A stretch of 55,551 bases of DNA from Verrucomicrobiales bacterium (GCA_029233965.1 JARGOP010000005.1:68431-123981), one strand, 5' to 3'. Shown: positions 41,395 to 50,466, counted from the stretch's first letter. Numbers and translations: made by a program. Notes: generated by a model not told the origin, from the letters alone.

Positions 41395-43746
41395 ATGACA
41401 CCTTCGCACTTCCCCTGGTTCCTACCTGTGATCCTCCTTTCTCTTGCAGGAAACCTTCGTTCCGCCGCGCAGGAGGACAAGGCGGGGCGCCTCGATCGCT
41501 TTGGGGGGAACTCCGCCCTTTCGGGAGATGCCACCGGGTTCTTTCATCTCGAGGAAATCGACGGGCGCCACTATCTCATCACACCGGAAGGGCACGGCTA
41601 CCGCGCGCTGGGGATTAATCATTTCCACATGATGACCTCGCAGGATTTCGACGGTGCAATCGGGCAGATCCGCGACTGGGGGTTCAATGCCGGCTGCTAT
41701 CAGGGGCCGCGGTGGATGTGGGATCGCTTTCCCTACACCAAAGGGATCAATCTGGTGCCGACTTCACCCTACAAATCCACTTTCGGGTTTCGCGACGTCT
41801 TCGATCCGGAGTTCCTCGCCGGGTTGGAGGAGTCGATTCGAAAGATTGTGGAACCACAGAGCGATAATCCCTTCCTGATCGGTTACTTCTGGACCGACAT
41901 CGGCTTGTGGGAAAAGGAACGGGACGGCGAGAGCTGGCTTTCCTTTATCCAGGCGCTTCCCGTCGAGTCCGCGGGAGGAAAGGTCTGGCGGGAGTGGAAG
42001 GCGGAGAACCCGAACGCCAAAGAGAACGACTTCCTCGCAGTGATCGCCCGGCAGCTCTACTCGCAGGCGCACGCAATGATCCGCCGGTATGACCAGAATC
42101 ACCTCATCTTTGGCGACCGCTGGCATGAGCCCGACATGCCCGACCACGTCGTGCGGGAGTCGCTCCCCTACGTCGATGCGATCGCGATCCAGCCAACCAG
42201 TCCGGAGTTCAACCACGAGTTCTTCGAGCGGGTCCACGAGGAAACCGGCAAGCCGATCTACATCGCTGATCATGTCAGCTCCTTTGCGACGAAGGAGCAT
42301 CCGGTGACGATGGGGCAGAAGGCGAAGAACGCGGAGGACTACGTGGCCTACTACGAGCGCTACGTCACCACGGCCCTGTCGCAGCCCTACCTGATCGGTT
42401 TCAACAAGTGCCAGTTTCAGGACCAGGTGGGAAGCGGCGGCATGCTCAAACAGGGGCTACGGCGTCTCAACGCCCGGCCCTACCCGACCGTGGAAGGTGT
42501 CGCCGCAGCGAATCGCAGAGCGCTGGAGCTCGCTTATCCCGCCGCGCCCGCCACACAGGCCGCGACCGGGGAATCCGAAGATGCCGGGAAGCACTTCAAA
42601 GTCGCGGTCGATGCGGTCGCGAACGGCCGCTTCTCAGTGGACCCGCCGGTTCCGGAGGACGGGAAGGTCGCTGCGGGCACGGTCCTGACCCTGGAAGCGG
42701 AACCGGAATCCGGATTCGGTCTCGATTCTCTCTACTCCGCCGTAACCGGTTTCCGAAAATGGACCGTCTTTCGCGAGGCGATGGATTCACCCTGGCAGGT
42801 CACCGTCGACCGGGACATGCGGATCGGCGTCTCATTCCTCCCCCTCGCGGAATTCGAAGGCTACACCGTGACCCACGACGTCATCTATGCGCAGCCCGGA
42901 GTGAAGCCCTTGAAGTATGATGTCTTCTCCCCGGACAAAGCCGAGAGTCTCCCCGGGATCGTCATCATCCACGGAGGCGGCTGGTCGGCCAACAACGAAG
43001 ACGTCATGCGCGGGCTCGCGCGGGAACTCGTGCGCGACGGCGACTACGTCGTTTTCAGCATCGACTACCGATGGATCGGGAAGTTGGATGGCGACGGGAA
43101 GCCAAACACTCTCGTCGACCTGATCGAAGACATCTTCGGAGCGATCACCCATATTCAGGAACACGCCGCCGACTATGGCCTCGATCCAACCCGGCTCGCC
43201 GTGACCGGGGACAGCGCGGGCGGGCACCTTTCCGCCTCCGCCGCGAACATGGCCGACAGGATCGGGGATCGCGGCTACGGCACGACGGAAGGCGTCTACG
43301 AATACCTCCCGACCTACCTCCCCGATGGAATGACCGCCGCCGAAGCGCGCGAGGAAATTTCATCCGCGATCCGGGCCGCAGCTCCCAGCTACGGGGTCTT
43401 CGGAGCCGGGGACATGCTTCGGAACATGATGAAGGATCATCCGTCAGGTTGGTGGCAGGGCGTCGCCCCGATCCACACCATCCCCTACGCCACGGAGCGG
43501 ACCGTGCCGCAACTGCTCCTGCGAGGCACGAAGGACTGGATCAAGCACGAGGACATGCAGGCCTACGCCGACGCCCTCGAGGCGGCCGGGCAACGGCTGG
43601 AGTATGTGCAACCCGAGGGCGCCCGCCACGCCTTTCTCGACTGGAAGCCGGACCCAAAGGTACAGGAAACCTTTCGCGATCACGGAGTCGCCGGCGCTGC
43701 GACGATGAAGGCCTTTTTCGACTCGGTATTCTACCCGGAGCGGTAG
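41395..43746 (+). CDS. Agarase-like glycoside hydrolase fused to an alpha/beta-hydrolase esterase
   Basis: The 783-residue protein has a signal peptide (WFLPVILLSLAGNLRSAAQ). The N-terminal TIM-barrel part (about 40-385) has the agarase/GH-A-like pieces YLITPEGHGYRALGINHFHM, DNPFLIGYFWTDIGLW, HLIFGDRWHEPD and GKPIYIADHVSS; the Glu or Asp residues at strand ends suit a glycosidase, but I cannot name the GH family. A short region near 405-485 (TVLTLEAEPESGFGLDS) resembles a bacterial repeat sandwich. The C-terminal alpha/beta hydrolase has the oxyanion motif HGGGW near 526, nucleophile GDSAGG near 604, and later D and H (TKDWIKHED, GARHAFLDW), as in feruloyl or acetyl esterases. The fusion would cut a sugar backbone and remove acyl groups from the same polymer. 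It is 112 bases upstream of the sulfatase fusion on the same strand. Confidence 0.82.
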   Translation: MTPSHFPWFLPVILLSLAGNLRSAAQEDKAGRLDRFGGNSALSGDATGFFHLEEIDGRHYLITPEGHGYRALGINHFHMMTSQDFDGAIGQIRDWGFNAGCYQGPRWMWDRFPYTKGINLVPTSPYKSTFGFRDVFDPEFLAGLEESIRKIVEPQSDNPFLIGYFWTDIGLWEKERDGESWLSFIQALPVESAGGKVWREWKAENPNAKENDFLAVIARQLYSQAHAMIRRYDQNHLIFGDRWHEPDMPDHVVRESLPYVDAIAIQPTSPEFNHEFFERVHEETGKPIYIADHVSSFATKEHPVTMGQKAKNAEDYVAYYERYVTTALSQPYLIGFNKCQFQDQVGSGGMLKQGLRRLNARPYPTVEGVAAANRRALELAYPAAPATQAATGESEDAGKHFKVAVDAVANGRFSVDPPVPEDGKVAAGTVLTLEAEPESGFGLDSLYSAVTGFRKWTVFREAMDSPWQVTVDRDMRIGVSFLPLAEFEGYTVTHDVIYAQPGVKPLKYDVFSPDKAESLPGIVIIHGGGWSANNEDVMRGLARELVRDGDYVVFSIDYRWIGKLDGDGKPNTLVDLIEDIFGAITHIQEHAADYGLDPTRLAVTGDSAGGHLSASAANMADRIGDRGYGTTEGVYEYLPTYLPDGMTAAEAREEISSAIRAAAPSYGVFGAGDMLRNMMKDHPSGWWQGVAPIHTIPYATERTVPQLLLRGTKDWIKHEDMQAYADALEAAGQRLEYVQPEGARHAFLDWKPDPKVQETFRDHGVAGAATMKAFFDSVFYPER

Positions 43747-43858
43747 ACTCATGTCCATGCTTGCAGGGCACGGAATCGCGATCAGGATGGAGAGCTCCCA
43801 CGAGTAACTCACACACGACAACCAGGTTTCCGCGAAAGCTCCCCGTTTTTCCCCTACC

Positions 43859-46753
43859 ATGAAGACCCTGACAAGATCGATTCTCATCCTCGCCCTTTCC
43901 ATCGGGCTCATCCTCCCGATTTCAGTGCAGGCCGGGAAACCCGGTTCCCCCAACGTGATCCTCTTCCTCGTGGATGATCTCGGCTGGACCGATCTGGGCT
44001 GCTACGGCAGTCGCTTTTACGACACGCCGAATATCGACCAGCTGGCCAGGGATGGTGCCCGGTTCACGGATGCCTACGCCACCTGCCACGTCTGTTCGCC
44101 CTCCCGCGCCAGCATCCTGACAGGCCAATACCCGGCGAGACTGAAACTCACGGACTGGCTTCCCGGGCGGAAAGACTTTTCGTTCCAGTCACTTCAGAAT
44201 GCGCCCATCCACCCCGCCCTGCCTCTCGAGGAAACGACGCTCGCTGAAGTGCTTCAGGAACACGGCTACCGGACCGGGCATTTCGGGAAGTGGCACCTCG
44301 GGGAAGCGGAAGCCGGCCCCCTGCTTCAGGGCTTCGACGTTCAGATTCCGCAGGATTGGTTCAAGGGTTGGCCGAAGGCGGGCTATCACCATCCCTTCCA
44401 GTTGGAAGGCATCTCCGGCGAGCCGGGCGATTACCTGACCGACCGCCTCACCGATGAAGCGATCGGTTTCATTCAACAGAACCAGGACGCTCCCTTTTTC
44501 CTCTACCTCTCGCACTTCGCCGTGCACGATCCGATCCAGGGACGGTCGGACCTGGTGAGCAAATACGAGGAGAAACGATCGGCGCTCCCGGTCGATGAGA
44601 AGCCTTTTCTGCTGGAAGGCAACCCGGACGCCGGGGCCGGGTCGTCGTCTTCGTTCACCGCGGAGCAACTCGCCGGACTGGTCGACAACGAGGCCTACGC
44701 CGGACACCGGGTCCTTCCGAACCGGCTCATCAAGGTCAAGCAGCGGCAGGACAATCCGCACTTCGCGGCGATGGTGGAAAGCGTCGACGAAAGCCTCGGG
44801 CGCATCGTCGCGAAACTCAAGGCGCTCGACCTGGAGAAGGACACGATCATCCTCTTCACCTCCGACAACGGCGGCATGGCCGCCGCGAATTTCGGTCGGC
44901 CCGATCGGGTCGTCGATCCCGCGAAACTGGACGCGGCCTACGCCACCTCGAACCTGCCGCTTCGGGGAGCCAAAGGCTGGCTTTACGAGGGAGGGATACG
45001 CGTTCCCCTGATCGTCAAATCGCCCGGTCAGGTGCAACCCGGCACGGTCATCGATGAGCCGGTGACCAGTACGGACTGCTTCCCGACCCTTCTCGCCATG
45101 GCCGGACTCCCCCAGCCCGCCGATCTACCCATGGACGGCGTGAGCCTGGCCCCACTGCTGGAAGGGAAACCCACCCTCGACCGGGAGGCTATCTACTGGC
45201 ACTTCCCGCATTACAGCAACCACGGCATGCAAAGCCCCGGAGGAGCGATCCGCCAGGGCAACTACAAGCTGCTCGAATATTTCGAGAACGGCTCGGTGCA
45301 GCTCTTCGACCTCGAAGCGGATCCGGGCGAAGAGAACGACCTCGCCGAAACACAGCCGGAGGTCGCCACGGAACTTCTCGAAAAGCTGCACCAGTGGCGG
45401 GACACGGTTGGTGCGGTGATGATGAAACCCAATCCGGGGTTCAGCGGAGGAGACTCGACCTCAGGAGAGGATATACCCGCCGACCCCGAGCTGAACTATC
45501 CTGAGTATGTCTGTCAGGAAGACGACCTCGTCCTCTCGCGGAGCGACTACCACGAAAAGCTCGAGGGCTTCTGGCTGGGCCAGTGCATCGCCAACTGGAC
45601 CGGCCTGCGCACCGAGGGCGTCAAGAAGACGGCTCCCTTTCTCACCGACAAGGGATGGGGAACCAACCAGGGACGGAAGAAACAAAAGATCGAATTCGTA
45701 CTTGTGGAAGAGGGCGAGGTCTGGGGCTCGGACGACGACACCGACATCGAGTACATCTACCAGAGCATTCTCAACGAAAACAACGTGAGTCTCGCGACGC
45801 CCGACCAGATCCGGGATGGCTGGCTCCGGCACATCAAGCAGGAGGAGAACAATTTCCTCTGGGTCTCCAACGAAAAGGCCCTCCATCTCATGATCGACGG
45901 CATGAAGCCTCCGCAGACGAGCCTGCCGGAAAACAACGAGTTCTACGACCAGATCGACGCCCAGCTCACCACGGAGATCTTCGGACTGTTTGCTCCGGGA
46001 CGCCCCGGGGTGGCACTGAAGATGGCCCATCTCCCGATCCGCACCTCGGCCTACCGCGAGGCGGAGTGGATTTCGGAATTCTATGTCATCATGCACTCGT
46101 TCGCCTCCGTGGTGGATCCGGAGAAGAGTGCGAAGGAGCAGGTCGACTGGCTCGCAGCAAAGGCTCGCAAGCGGCTGCCGGACGCCTCCTACCCGGCCAG
46201 GATGTATGACTTCATCCGGGAAGAATACGAGAACAATCCCGACAAGGACAACTGGGAGCAAACCCGCGACCTACTGTATCGGCGCCACACCGGAGTCACT
46301 ACCGACGGCTACAACTACCGGAGCTGGTTCGACGCCGGAATCAATTTCGGAGCCAGCCTCATCAGCCTCTTCTACGGGGAGGGAGACTTCAAACGCACCA
46401 TTCAGATCGGAACCCTCTGCGGCTGGGATTCGGACAACCCCACTGCCACCTGGGGAGGTCTCCTCGGATTCATGTTAGGGCGCGAAGGCGTCGAACGGGC
46501 CTTTCCGGAGGCGAACCTCTCCGGGCTCTACAACATTTCGCGGACCCGAATCAACTTTCCGGATCGCACTCCCGATAAGCCGGGTGACGACTCCTTCGAA
46601 CTCATGGCACAACGCGGGATCCACGTCATCGACCGGGTCGTGATCGAGGAGATGAAAGGAGGCGTCGATCTGGAGAAAGGCACCTGGTGCATTCCGGAAG
46701 CGGATATGGCAGTTCAGCCGGCTCCGTTTCCTACCGGCGCCGACACCGAATAA
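43859..46753 (+). CDS. Secreted S1 sulfatase fused to an ADP-ribosylglycohydrolase-like domain
   Basis: This uninterrupted 964-residue frame starts with a signal peptide (MKTLTRSILILALSIGLILP). Residues 31-515 are a complete sulfatase: PNVILFLVDDLGWTD, formylglycine motif CHVCSPSRASILTG (C79), HFGKWHLG, FTSDNGGMAA and LFDLEADPGEENDLAE. After a linker of about 35 residues, residues 550-950 match ADP-ribosylglycohydrolases (DraG/ARH fold): EGFWLGQCIANWTG, the first metal motif SDDDTDIEY near 623, KMAHLPIRTSAYREAEWISE, and the second metal motif GWDSDNPTATWGGLLGF near 855. The motif order is complete, so both domains may be active. The ARH fold removes ADP-ribose or related glycosidic groups; in a secreted protein the target is probably an N-glycoside or modified sugar. 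I see no frameshift at the junction. Confidence 0.92.
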   Translation: MKTLTRSILILALSIGLILPISVQAGKPGSPNVILFLVDDLGWTDLGCYGSRFYDTPNIDQLARDGARFTDAYATCHVCSPSRASILTGQYPARLKLTDWLPGRKDFSFQSLQNAPIHPALPLEETTLAEVLQEHGYRTGHFGKWHLGEAEAGPLLQGFDVQIPQDWFKGWPKAGYHHPFQLEGISGEPGDYLTDRLTDEAIGFIQQNQDAPFFLYLSHFAVHDPIQGRSDLVSKYEEKRSALPVDEKPFLLEGNPDAGAGSSSSFTAEQLAGLVDNEAYAGHRVLPNRLIKVKQRQDNPHFAAMVESVDESLGRIVAKLKALDLEKDTIILFTSDNGGMAAANFGRPDRVVDPAKLDAAYATSNLPLRGAKGWLYEGGIRVPLIVKSPGQVQPGTVIDEPVTSTDCFPTLLAMAGLPQPADLPMDGVSLAPLLEGKPTLDREAIYWHFPHYSNHGMQSPGGAIRQGNYKLLEYFENGSVQLFDLEADPGEENDLAETQPEVATELLEKLHQWRDTVGAVMMKPNPGFSGGDSTSGEDIPADPELNYPEYVCQEDDLVLSRSDYHEKLEGFWLGQCIANWTGLRTEGVKKTAPFLTDKGWGTNQGRKKQKIEFVLVEEGEVWGSDDDTDIEYIYQSILNENNVSLATPDQIRDGWLRHIKQEENNFLWVSNEKALHLMIDGMKPPQTSLPENNEFYDQIDAQLTTEIFGLFAPGRPGVALKMAHLPIRTSAYREAEWISEFYVIMHSFASVVDPEKSAKEQVDWLAAKARKRLPDASYPARMYDFIREEYENNPDKDNWEQTRDLLYRRHTGVTTDGYNYRSWFDAGINFGASLISLFYGEGDFKRTIQIGTLCGWDSDNPTATWGGLLGFMLGREGVERAFPEANLSGLYNISRTRINFPDRTPDKPGDDSFELMAQRGIHVIDRVVIEEMKGGVDLEKGTWCIPEADMAVQPAPFPTGADTE

Positions 46754-46759
46754 GCCGCC

Positions 46760-46975
46760 TCACCGGGGGCTGTCCGGGGAAACCTTTTCCCGCCCCCGGA
46801 CTTCGCGCGAGTCGAGCACACGTCCGTCGTGGCTCTTGATCTGGAGGGTCATCTTTTCTTCACCCGTCACTTTCGTGAGGAGAAGGCAGGCACCCTCTTC
46901 GGCACAAACCCGGCCGCCGGGAAAAGCGAAGATCAGGAGAAGGATAAGCGACAGAGAGTGGTGCGAACCGGTCAT
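46760..46975 (-). CDS. Small secreted protein of unknown function
   Basis: ATG 46975 opens a 71-codon gene with a good signal peptide (SHHSLSLILLLIFAFPGGRV, then CAEE), followed by about 45 residues: GACLLLTKVTGEEKMTLQIK and a charged end. I do not recognise the family. It lies 34 bases after the Gfo/Idh gene on the same strand and converges with the sulfatase fusion gene. The longer reading frame that includes it runs into the oxidoreductase gene and is not meaningful. Its size and lack of homology evidence keep the confidence moderate. Confidence 0.5.
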   Translation of the reverse strand: MTGSHHSLSLILLLIFAFPGGRVCAEEGACLLLTKVTGEEKMTLQIKSHDGRVLDSREVRGREKVSPDSPR

Positions 46976-47009
46976 GCTGACGTCGGATGACTTCGTTGCG
47001 AATTCCGGG

Positions 47010-48299
47010 CTAGATCGTATAGGGCGCGCGGCGCTGGTAGGTGCGCAGGCGGTTGGCTTCGTCGTCGTTGATGAAGCGTTCCGTCTTCGGATCAAAGGTA
47101 ACCTTGCGGCCCAGTTTCCAGCTGATCGCGGCCGCGAAACAGGCCATGTGTCCATAGCGCACCGCGGTGGAGTTGCAGACCGGGTCTTTGCGGGTCTTCA
47201 CACAATCGAGGAAGTTGCGGACATGCAGGACAGGATCGGTGCCGCGGATCTCGTTCGCGGGCATGTCTTTCAGGAGCCCGGGACGACTCGACTCGATGCC
47301 GAGGTGATCGCCGGCTTCGACCCAGGCTTCGTCGCCCACGAAACGGACCGGACAGGTGCCCAGTCCCTTGATCCATTCCCCCTCCCCCTTGCCGGAGGAA
47401 AGCCGCATCACCAATTTAATGCCGTTGGCATAGGTCGCGTGGATCCGGCTGTCGGACTCGGCCTCGAACTCAATCGGCGTTGTGCCATCGGCATCGGCGG
47501 CCCACTGGCAGAGGTCGATGGTGTGGGACCCCCACTCCGGCAGACGCCAGGCGGAATACAGTCCCTCGTGGTTGCGCCAGCGCCCGTTGCAATATTCCTG
47601 GTTGAAGGGAATCTCCGGCGCGGGCCCGAGCCACTTGTCCCAGTCGATGATCGCCGGATCCGGCTCCGGTTGCGCGGGCAGGGGCTCGAGGTATTCCTGC
47701 AACTGCAGGATGCCGGCATGCACCTCCTGCATCTGCCCGAGTTTGCCCTTCAGGGCGAGGTCGGCCGCGACCTGGAAGTTGGGAACACTTCGCCGCTGCG
47801 TGCCCGCCTGGAAAACCCGCTCGTGCTTGCGGATGGCGTCGTCCAGTTCCCGGCATTCCTGGATGTTCATCGCACAGGGTTTTTCGCAGTAGATGTCCTT
47901 GCCCGCCCGCGCCGCATAGATCGACGCCGTGGCATGCCAGCGATCGCCGGTGGTGATGAGGACCGCGTCGATATCGTCGCGCTCGAGGACGCCGGACATG
48001 TCGTCGTAGACGACGCAATCCGTATTCCCGTAGTGCTGATCCGTCTTCTCCTTGATGAGATCGCGCCGCTCCTTCTGGGGGTCGGCGATGGCCACGAACT
48101 GACAGTCGTTCTGTGCGAAAAATCCATCGAGGACCTTCCGGCCCCGCGGCCCCAGTCCGATGCCACCGAGGACGATCCGGTTGCTGGGTGCGACTTTGCC
48201 ATTTTTCCCGAGGGCGCTGGCGGGAATAATCGCGGGCATCCCGATGGAGGCAGCGGCAGCGGTTTTGAGAAAGGTGCGGCGGGAGTTTTTGGTTTTCAT
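47010..48299 (-). CDS. Tat-exported Gfo/Idh/MocA-family oxidoreductase
   Basis: The 429-residue protein opens with a twin-arginine signal (RRTFLKTAAAASIGMPAI; RR at 7-8). The Rossmann loop is VLGGIGLGPRGRKVL near 43-55, followed by FVAIADPQKERRD and the typical EKPCAMNIQECRELD segment whose Lys contacts the cofactor. The C-terminal alpha/beta domain contains HTIDLCQWAADADGTTPIEF. Family members oxidise or reduce sugars or cyclitols with tightly bound NAD(P). Exported versions are frequent in planctomycete and verrucomicrobial glycan clusters and probably modify released sugars in the periplasm. The direction opposes the upstream fusion genes, and the small secreted protein may be co-transcribed. 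Confidence 0.93.
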   Translation of the reverse strand: MKTKNSRRTFLKTAAAASIGMPAIIPASALGKNGKVAPSNRIVLGGIGLGPRGRKVLDGFFAQNDCQFVAIADPQKERRDLIKEKTDQHYGNTDCVVYDDMSGVLERDDIDAVLITTGDRWHATASIYAARAGKDIYCEKPCAMNIQECRELDDAIRKHERVFQAGTQRRSVPNFQVAADLALKGKLGQMQEVHAGILQLQEYLEPLPAQPEPDPAIIDWDKWLGPAPEIPFNQEYCNGRWRNHEGLYSAWRLPEWGSHTIDLCQWAADADGTTPIEFEAESDSRIHATYANGIKLVMRLSSGKGEGEWIKGLGTCPVRFVGDEAWVEAGDHLGIESSRPGLLKDMPANEIRGTDPVLHVRNFLDCVKTRKDPVCNSTAVRYGHMACFAAAISWKLGRKVTFDPKTERFINDDEANRLRTYQRRAPYTI

Positions 48300-48603
48300 G
48301 AAGTGGAGAGTTTGAGGAAAGGGACTCGCGGATAGTCTACCGGATCACTTGCGATCGAGGCAATCATTCGAGCATAGACAAGCGAGGCGGATTTCCGGTA
48401 GTCGAACCCTGTTGGCACACCGACGCTACCCTGTCGAATGGATGAGAGAATGCCGGATTCGAATCGCCCGGATTCACAGGCGGGTTCTGCGGCGAACAGG
48501 GTGGCTCAAAGGGCCACCGACAGGGCAAAACAGGGAAAGAAGCCGGCATTCCCAGGAAGATGAGACATGATTCTGACACCGGGAAGGAAACGGAAGGACG
48601 ACC
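48300..48603. other. Intergenic region between oxidoreductase and sulfatase
   Basis: These 304 bases separate two minus-strand genes. The only structure I see is a 6-bp hairpin (GGTGGC/GCCACC, 48500-48518) without a T-run. The short reading frames here do not look coding. A promoter for the oxidoreductase gene is expected but not recognised. Confidence 0.35.
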
Positions 48604-49971
48604 CTACTTCGCCCCGCCCTTCTGGTGTTTCGCGTTGCTCTTCGGAAGCAGGGCTTCCAGCCTGGCCAGGGTCTCAGCATACCCGGGGTCCGAAGCGAGG
48701 TTGACGTATTCGTAGGGATCCTCCCGGTGATCGTAAAGCTCCTGTGAACCATCCCGATACTGGATGAGTCGCCAATGGTCGAGACGCAGAGCGTGATTGC
48801 GATAGCCATGGGTGGTGATGGCCGGTTCCGACCATTCGGCCTTTGGATCCTTGAGCAGGGGCAGAATGCTCATTCCCTCGAGATGATCCGGCCTGGGAAG
48901 ACCGGCAAGATCGCAGAGTGTCGGATAAATGCTCATCAGGTCGACCGGGCGATCGCAGCGTTCCCCTGCGGGAGTGACACCGGGCACGGCCCAGATGAGA
49001 GCGGTGCGGGTCGGCTCTTCCCAGAGGGCAAACTTTCGCCAGTGTTCCTTCTCACCGAACGACCAGCCGTGGTCACTCCAGAGAACGATGATGGTGTTGT
49101 CCCTGTTGGGTCCGGCTTCCAGCGCATCGAGGAGGCGACCGACGTTCATGTCGGTGTAGGCGCAGGTGGCGAGGTAGGACTGGATCGCCAGTTTCCAGGT
49201 TTCGTTCTTGACCATCTTCTCGTGGTCCTTGCTGTTCATCTTCCGGCCCGCCTCGGGGATGTCGTCGAGATCGTTCTCGAGGTGAGGGGGCAACTCGATG
49301 TCTTCGAGTGGGAAGTCCTCGTAGTACTTGCGAGGCGCCACAAAAGCGAGGTGCGGTTTGTACAACCCACAGGCGAGGAAGAAAGGTTTGTCGTGCTTCC
49401 TGCCGAGGCGCTCGATGCAGTAGTCGGCTGAGTGCCAGTCGGTGAGATCTTCATCCTTCAGGTCGTGGTCGTGCGGTTCGAAGTAGCCATCGTATTTGCT
49501 CACCCCGGGGCCGTTGGCCGAAAGGCCCTTCGGGTTCATGTACTCGGTCCACTCCGCGGGCAGATGATCCCCGATCCCGTGGTAGATCTTCCCGGCGCCG
49601 GCCACATAGTAGTCTGCCTTGAGGAACTGGGCCGCCAGTCCCTCACCGGGCATTTGGAAAGTTTTCCAACGATCGCCGTTGAGGTATGCGCCCGTTGTCC
49701 ACGGACGACGGCCTCCCATCAAGGCGAGGCGGGAAGGTTCGCAGGCAGGGACCGCGCAGTATGCGCTCGTGAACGAAACCCCCATCCCGGCGAGCCGGTC
49801 GATGTTCGGTGTCTTCGCCTGCGGGTTGCGCCCCAGGTGCCCGAGCCAGTGATTCAAGTCATCAATGGCAATGAAGAGAACGTTGGGTCGCTCGGTCGGC
49901 CGGGCCTTCGTCGGCAGCACCGGTAGCAGGAAGGCGGAAAGGGCGAGGAGGAGATTAGGGATACGGGACAT
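48604..49971 (-). CDS. Secreted S1 sulfatase, iduronate-2-sulfatase-like
   Basis: ATG 49971 begins a signal peptide (MSRIPNLLLALSAFLLPVLP); the frame upstream runs through a non-coding region and is rejected as an N-terminus. The 455-residue protein has PNVLFIAIDDLNHWLGHLG, where the DDLN and LGHLG pieces are typical of iduronate-2-sulfatase-like enzymes. The formylglycine motif is VPACEPSRLALMGG with C77 in a consensus C-x-P-S-R. Later motifs are YYVAGAGKIYHG, FFLACGLYKPHLAFVAP, LWSDHGWSFGEKEHWRK and a C-terminal QELYDHREDPYEYVN. It hydrolyses sulfate esters, probably on uronic acid-containing or related glycans. The absence of a near neighbour upstream suggests its own promoter in 49972-50258. 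Confidence 0.94.
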   Translation of the reverse strand: MSRIPNLLLALSAFLLPVLPTKARPTERPNVLFIAIDDLNHWLGHLGRNPQAKTPNIDRLAGMGVSFTSAYCAVPACEPSRLALMGGRRPWTTGAYLNGDRWKTFQMPGEGLAAQFLKADYYVAGAGKIYHGIGDHLPAEWTEYMNPKGLSANGPGVSKYDGYFEPHDHDLKDEDLTDWHSADYCIERLGRKHDKPFFLACGLYKPHLAFVAPRKYYEDFPLEDIELPPHLENDLDDIPEAGRKMNSKDHEKMVKNETWKLAIQSYLATCAYTDMNVGRLLDALEAGPNRDNTIIVLWSDHGWSFGEKEHWRKFALWEEPTRTALIWAVPGVTPAGERCDRPVDLMSIYPTLCDLAGLPRPDHLEGMSILPLLKDPKAEWSEPAITTHGYRNHALRLDHWRLIQYRDGSQELYDHREDPYEYVNLASDPGYAETLARLEALLPKSNAKHQKGGAK

Positions 49972-50258
49972 GGTAAGAGGATTGAGGAGCAACCTGACCG
50001 TGACGCCGGGCTCTTTGGATTCCGCTGCGTGCGCATTGCCTCTGCCAAAAGATCCGATCACGCCGGGCTTCAGGCTAGCACTTACGGTCTTTCTCGTCAC
50101 TTTGAAACGGCTACGATCTCGCAAAACTGCGCGCGAGAACGCCCCACCCGGCTTCAAGTCCGCGGCCACACCCTGCGGGCGGATTCTCTCTTCGAGTCGT
50201 GTGACGTTTGCCTTTGATCTCTCATCGGCTCTCATCGCCTTCTTCAAATGAAGACAAG

Positions 50259-50300
50259 TAGGGCCGGTGGGCTTCGAACCCACGACCAAGGGATTATGAG
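50259..50300 (-). other. 3' half of a tRNA-Met(CAU), probable integrase attachment scar
   Basis: Read on the minus strand, 50300 to 50259 gives the anticodon loop CTCATAA with anticodon CAT, stem strand TCCCT, variable loop TGGTC, a perfect T-arm (GTGGG, TTCGAAG, CCCAC), the acceptor strand CGGCCCT and discriminator A. The 5' half is missing: upstream bases cannot pair with the anticodon or acceptor stem. Tyrosine integrases commonly recombine in exactly this half of a tRNA gene, leaving such a copy at one end of an island. It is therefore not a working tRNA. Confidence 0.75.
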
Positions 50301-50372
50301 GGGCGGGCGAAGTCAATTCTCCACAACTTATGCATTACGAGTAATTTGTGACGATGTAGAATCCCTTGGTCG
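50283..50372. repeat. 13-bp perfect inverted repeat around the tRNA fragment
   Basis: CGACCAAGGGATT at 50283-50295, inside the tRNA fragment, and AATCCCTTGGTCG at 50360-50372 are perfect complements 64 bases apart. The sequence is the tRNA anticodon 3' stem and variable loop. The second copy may be a leftover recombination core or a rearrangement trace. Confidence 0.6.
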
Positions 50373-50466
50373 CAAGGAAATCGTGTATTTGGCTGACACC
50401 AAGCCACAAATGGATTGCTCACATTACACGGGCAATTTTCTGCGGAATCGTAGTATCCAATGTATC

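Larger units (their letters stand above)
49972..50466. other. Boundary region with tRNA-Met fragment
   Basis: These 495 bases contain no gene I can support. The left part should hold the promoter of the sulfatase. The right part contains the tRNA-Met 3' half (50259-50300) and a 13-base inverted copy of part of it (50360-50372), followed by AT-richer sequence up to the DUF6797-like gene. Confidence 0.5.

Noticed and set aside
41121-41534. Upstream extension of the kinase gene
   Set aside because: The added residues are low-complexity and antisense to the start of the glycoside hydrolase gene; the kinase fold is complete from 41120.
48420-48480. Possible tRNA T-arm (GGATTCGAATCGC)
   Set aside because: The flanking bases do not form the 5-bp stem on either strand and no anticodon arm is present.
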